From: an uncultured Collinsella sp.
Lineage (GTDB): Bacteria; Actinomycetota; Coriobacteriia; Coriobacteriales; Coriobacteriaceae
Assembly: GCA_900754445.1 (NCBI GenBank)
Contig: CAAECW010000125.1
Span: forward strand, 1-7,327
DNA: 7,327 nucleotides
Direction of reading: 5' to 3'
Below the pieces are notes generated by a model. That model made no database searches. It saw only the letters and a list, made by a program, of their open reading frames with translations, and had not been told where the DNA came from. Made by a program: the position numbers and the translations under genes. Positions 6,001-7,327 of the stretch are shown piece by piece; positions within the stretch are counted from its first letter, which is position 1, and the number at the start of each line of letters is the position of its first letter.

Positions 6001-6773
6001 TAGCGCGCGAACTCCCGTAAGAGCGCGTCTTCCACTTCCCGAAGCGAAAGGGCCCCGCCTCCCTCGGCGGGACGGGTGATCACGATGCAGCGCGCTCCCA
6101 CGTCGCGCGCGGCGGCAAGCTTCTCGGCCGTGCCGCCTACGGTTCCCGAGTCCTTGGTCACAAGCCACTGGGCGCCCACCTGCCGAAGCATCGCCTCGTT
6201 GAGCTCGCGGGTGAAGGGCCCCTGCATGCCGATGACGTGCGACGGCGAAAACCCCGCGTCGATGCACTTCGTTATAGCACCGGGCAGCGGGAGCACACGC
6301 ACGAAGAAGCGCTCCGCGAAATCGGCGACGCGCGTGTAGGGAGCAAGCTCCTTGCTCCCCGTCGTGAGAAGCGCGCGACCCGGGTTCTCGGAGAGAAAGC
6401 GCGCCGCGCAGGCGATCGACGCGACCGACACGACGCCTTTGGGCAGCGCCTCGGCCGGGCGCGCAAGGCGCAGACATCGTGCACCCACGGCGAGCGAAGC
6501 GGCCCGGATGTTGCCGCTTGCGAGCGTAGCGAAGGGGTGCGTGGCGTCGACGACGATGCGCGCGCCGGAAAGCTCGCGCTCCATGTCGGCATCGTCGAGC
6601 CTGCCCGCATGCACCTCGATGCCCGGAAGCTCGCCCAAAAGCTCTCCTCCGTACTCGGTTGCCGCGTAGGCACGGGCGGGGATGCCCGCCCCGCTCGCCC
6701 ATTCGCACAGAAGGCGGCCCTCGGTGGTGCCGGCGAAGATGCGCAGCGCCGGCACGGATGCGGGGGCCGTCAC
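6000..6773 (-). CDS. cbiJ: Precorrin-6A / cobalt-precorrin-6A reductase
   Basis: This 257-residue cytoplasmic enzyme reduces the corrin macrocycle of (cobalt-)precorrin-6A with NAD(P)H to give precorrin-6B during cobalamin synthesis. Family marks in order are RIFAGTTEGRLL (11-22, nucleotide-binding N terminus), VVDATHPFA (74-82), LLTTGSKEL (135-143), GMQGPFTRELNEAML (182-196) and LVTKDSGTVGGTAEKLAAA (204-222). The length is normal for CbiJ/CobK. The start is a GTG at 6773, chosen because it places the family's N terminus correctly and overlaps the cbiC stop as GTGA. A longer open frame to 7043 only shadows cbiC. There is a weak GGGTGG upstream, so translation is probably coupled to cbiC. Whether the cobalt-early (CbiJ) or cobalt-late (CobK) route is used cannot be decided from this gene alone. 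Codon use (7 of 9 Phe codons are TTC) differs from the + strand genes to its left. Confidence 0.92.
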   Translation of the reverse strand: MTAPASVPALRIFAGTTEGRLLCEWASGAGIPARAYAATEYGGELLGELPGIEVHAGRLDDADMERELSGARIVVDATHPFATLASGNIRAASLAVGARCLRLARPAEALPKGVVSVASIACAARFLSENPGRALLTTGSKELAPYTRVADFAERFFVRVLPLPGAITKCIDAGFSPSHVIGMQGPFTRELNEAMLRQVGAQWLVTKDSGTVGGTAEKLAAARDVGARCIVITRPAEGGGALSLREVEDALLREFAR

Positions 6774-7327
6774 TTCGCGCCACCCGTGCGCGTGATCTGG
6801 TAGAGCAGCGCGTTCATAATGGCGGCCGCCACGGTCGAGCCGCCCTTGCGACCCCTCGCGACGATGGCCGGCACGCGTCGCGCGAGTAGCTCCTCTTTCG
6901 CCTCGACCACGTTCACAAACCCGACCGGCACCCCAACGACGAGCGCGGGCGCGATCTTCCCCGCGTCCATGAGCTCGGCGAGGCGCAGAAGTGCTGTGGG
7001 AGCGTTGCCGACGGCCACGATAAGCGGACCCTCGATGCGGCAAGCTTTGTCCATGCTCGCAACGGCGCGAGTCGTGCCCGCGGCGCGCGCCGTTGCGGCG
7101 ACATCAGGGTCGGCCATGTAGCACACGGCCTTGCAGCCGAGCTTCGCGAGCGCGGGCTTGCTTATGCCTGCGAGCGCCATGTTCGTGTCGGTGAGCACCG
7201 TGGCCCCTGCGCGCAGTGCGTCGAGCGCACAGTGCGCGGCATCATGGGTGAACACGAGGGAATCGGCGTACGAGAAGTCGGCAGTGGTGTGGATGACGCG
7301 CTTCACGACGGGCTCTTCGAGCGGCGG
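6770..7327 (-). CDS. cbiC: Precorrin-8X / cobalt-precorrin-8 methylmutase (5' end outside window)
   Basis: This enzyme moves the methyl group from C-11 to C-12 of (cobalt-)precorrin-8, giving (cobalt-)hydrogenobyrinate, two steps after the reaction of CbiJ in the cobalamin pathway. The 185 visible residues include PVVKRVIHTTADFSYADSL, cut here as VVKRVIHTTAD with the catalytic-type His, followed by TDTNMALAGI, IVAVGNAPTALLRL, GVPVGFVNVVEAKEEL and RGRKGGSTVAAAIMNALL, all typical of CbiC/CobH. The GTG at 7306 is an internal Val, because the frame continues to the window edge with PPLEEPV in family register. About 20-40 N-terminal residues are therefore missing. The gene overlaps cbiJ by 4 nt, so the two are co-transcribed, presumably as part of a longer cobalamin cluster beyond the edge. 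Confidence 0.94.
   Translation of the reverse strand, partial: PPLEEPVVKRVIHTTADFSYADSLVFTHDAAHCALDALRAGATVLTDTNMALAGISKPALAKLGCKAVCYMADPDVAATARAAGTTRAVASMDKACRIEGPLIVAVGNAPTALLRLAELMDAGKIAPALVVGVPVGFVNVVEAKEELLARRVPAIVARGRKGGSTVAAAIMNALLYQITRTGGAK

Noticed and set aside
5828..6079. 83-codon open frame on the + strand after the permease
   Set aside because: It starts inside the palindrome, runs through the reverse complement of the transposase scrap and enters cbiJ antisense. Its composition shifts abruptly and it has no recognisable domain.
5854..6783. 309-codon open frame on the - strand, and the upstream extension of cbiJ to 7043
   Set aside because: The first is an Arg/Ala-rich out-of-frame reading of cbiJ. 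The second would add 90 residues that only shadow cbiC. The GTG at 6773 fits the family's N terminus.
1..7327. tRNA, rRNA, CRISPR array, riboswitch or toxin-antitoxin pair
   Set aside because: Reading both strands showed no tRNA-like cloverleaf with conserved arms, no regularly spaced repeats, and no small paired ORFs. A cobalamin riboswitch might precede the cobalamin cluster, but its upstream end is outside the window.

Overview
The window looks like chromosomal DNA of a high-GC Gram-positive gut actinobacterium, most likely of the class Coriobacteriia (Collinsella-like). This rests on base composition, on gene content (iron-sulfur serine dehydratase, membrane-anchored YkuD L,D-transpeptidase, MacA/MacB-type efflux with a separate ATPase), and on GGAG-type ribosome binding sites. 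It is an inference from reading, not a database match.

Layout. Positions 1-374 hold the 3' end of an iron-sulfur L-serine dehydratase alpha subunit on the + strand, followed by a strong intrinsic terminator (393-420). A TATAAT box (461-466) precedes a 571-residue membrane-anchored L,D-transpeptidase (524-2239, +). A 132-bp gap with two inverted repeats leads to a three-gene operon (2372-5789, +): a MacA/HlyD-type adaptor, a MacB-type ATPase and a MacB/FtsX-type permease. These genes are joined by TAATG and ATGA overlaps and should form one tripartite export pump. On the - strand, running in from the right edge, are two cobalamin genes: cbiC (5' end outside the window) and cbiJ, overlapping by 4 nt. 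They catalyse two steps of corrin-ring assembly.

The most unusual part is the 210-bp convergent gap (5790-5999) between the permease and cbiJ. It contains a 68-bp imperfect palindrome (5802-5869) and, directly beside it, a 24-codon scrap of an IS21-family IstA transposase on the - strand. This scrap has a nonsense codon where I recall the family having Trp. Next comes a GC-rich segment (5954-6000) that can fold as a perfectly stacked three-way junction ending on the cbiJ stop codon. Composition changes across this gap: left-hand genes sit near 57-60% GC and use mostly TTT for Phe, whereas the cobalamin genes sit near 65-70% GC and use mostly TTC. The gap is therefore a mobile-element scar at the edge of a probably transferred cobalamin segment or, less interestingly, an assembly join.

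I see no complete new system here. The genes themselves belong to known families; the novelty candidates are the non-coding structures and the junction.
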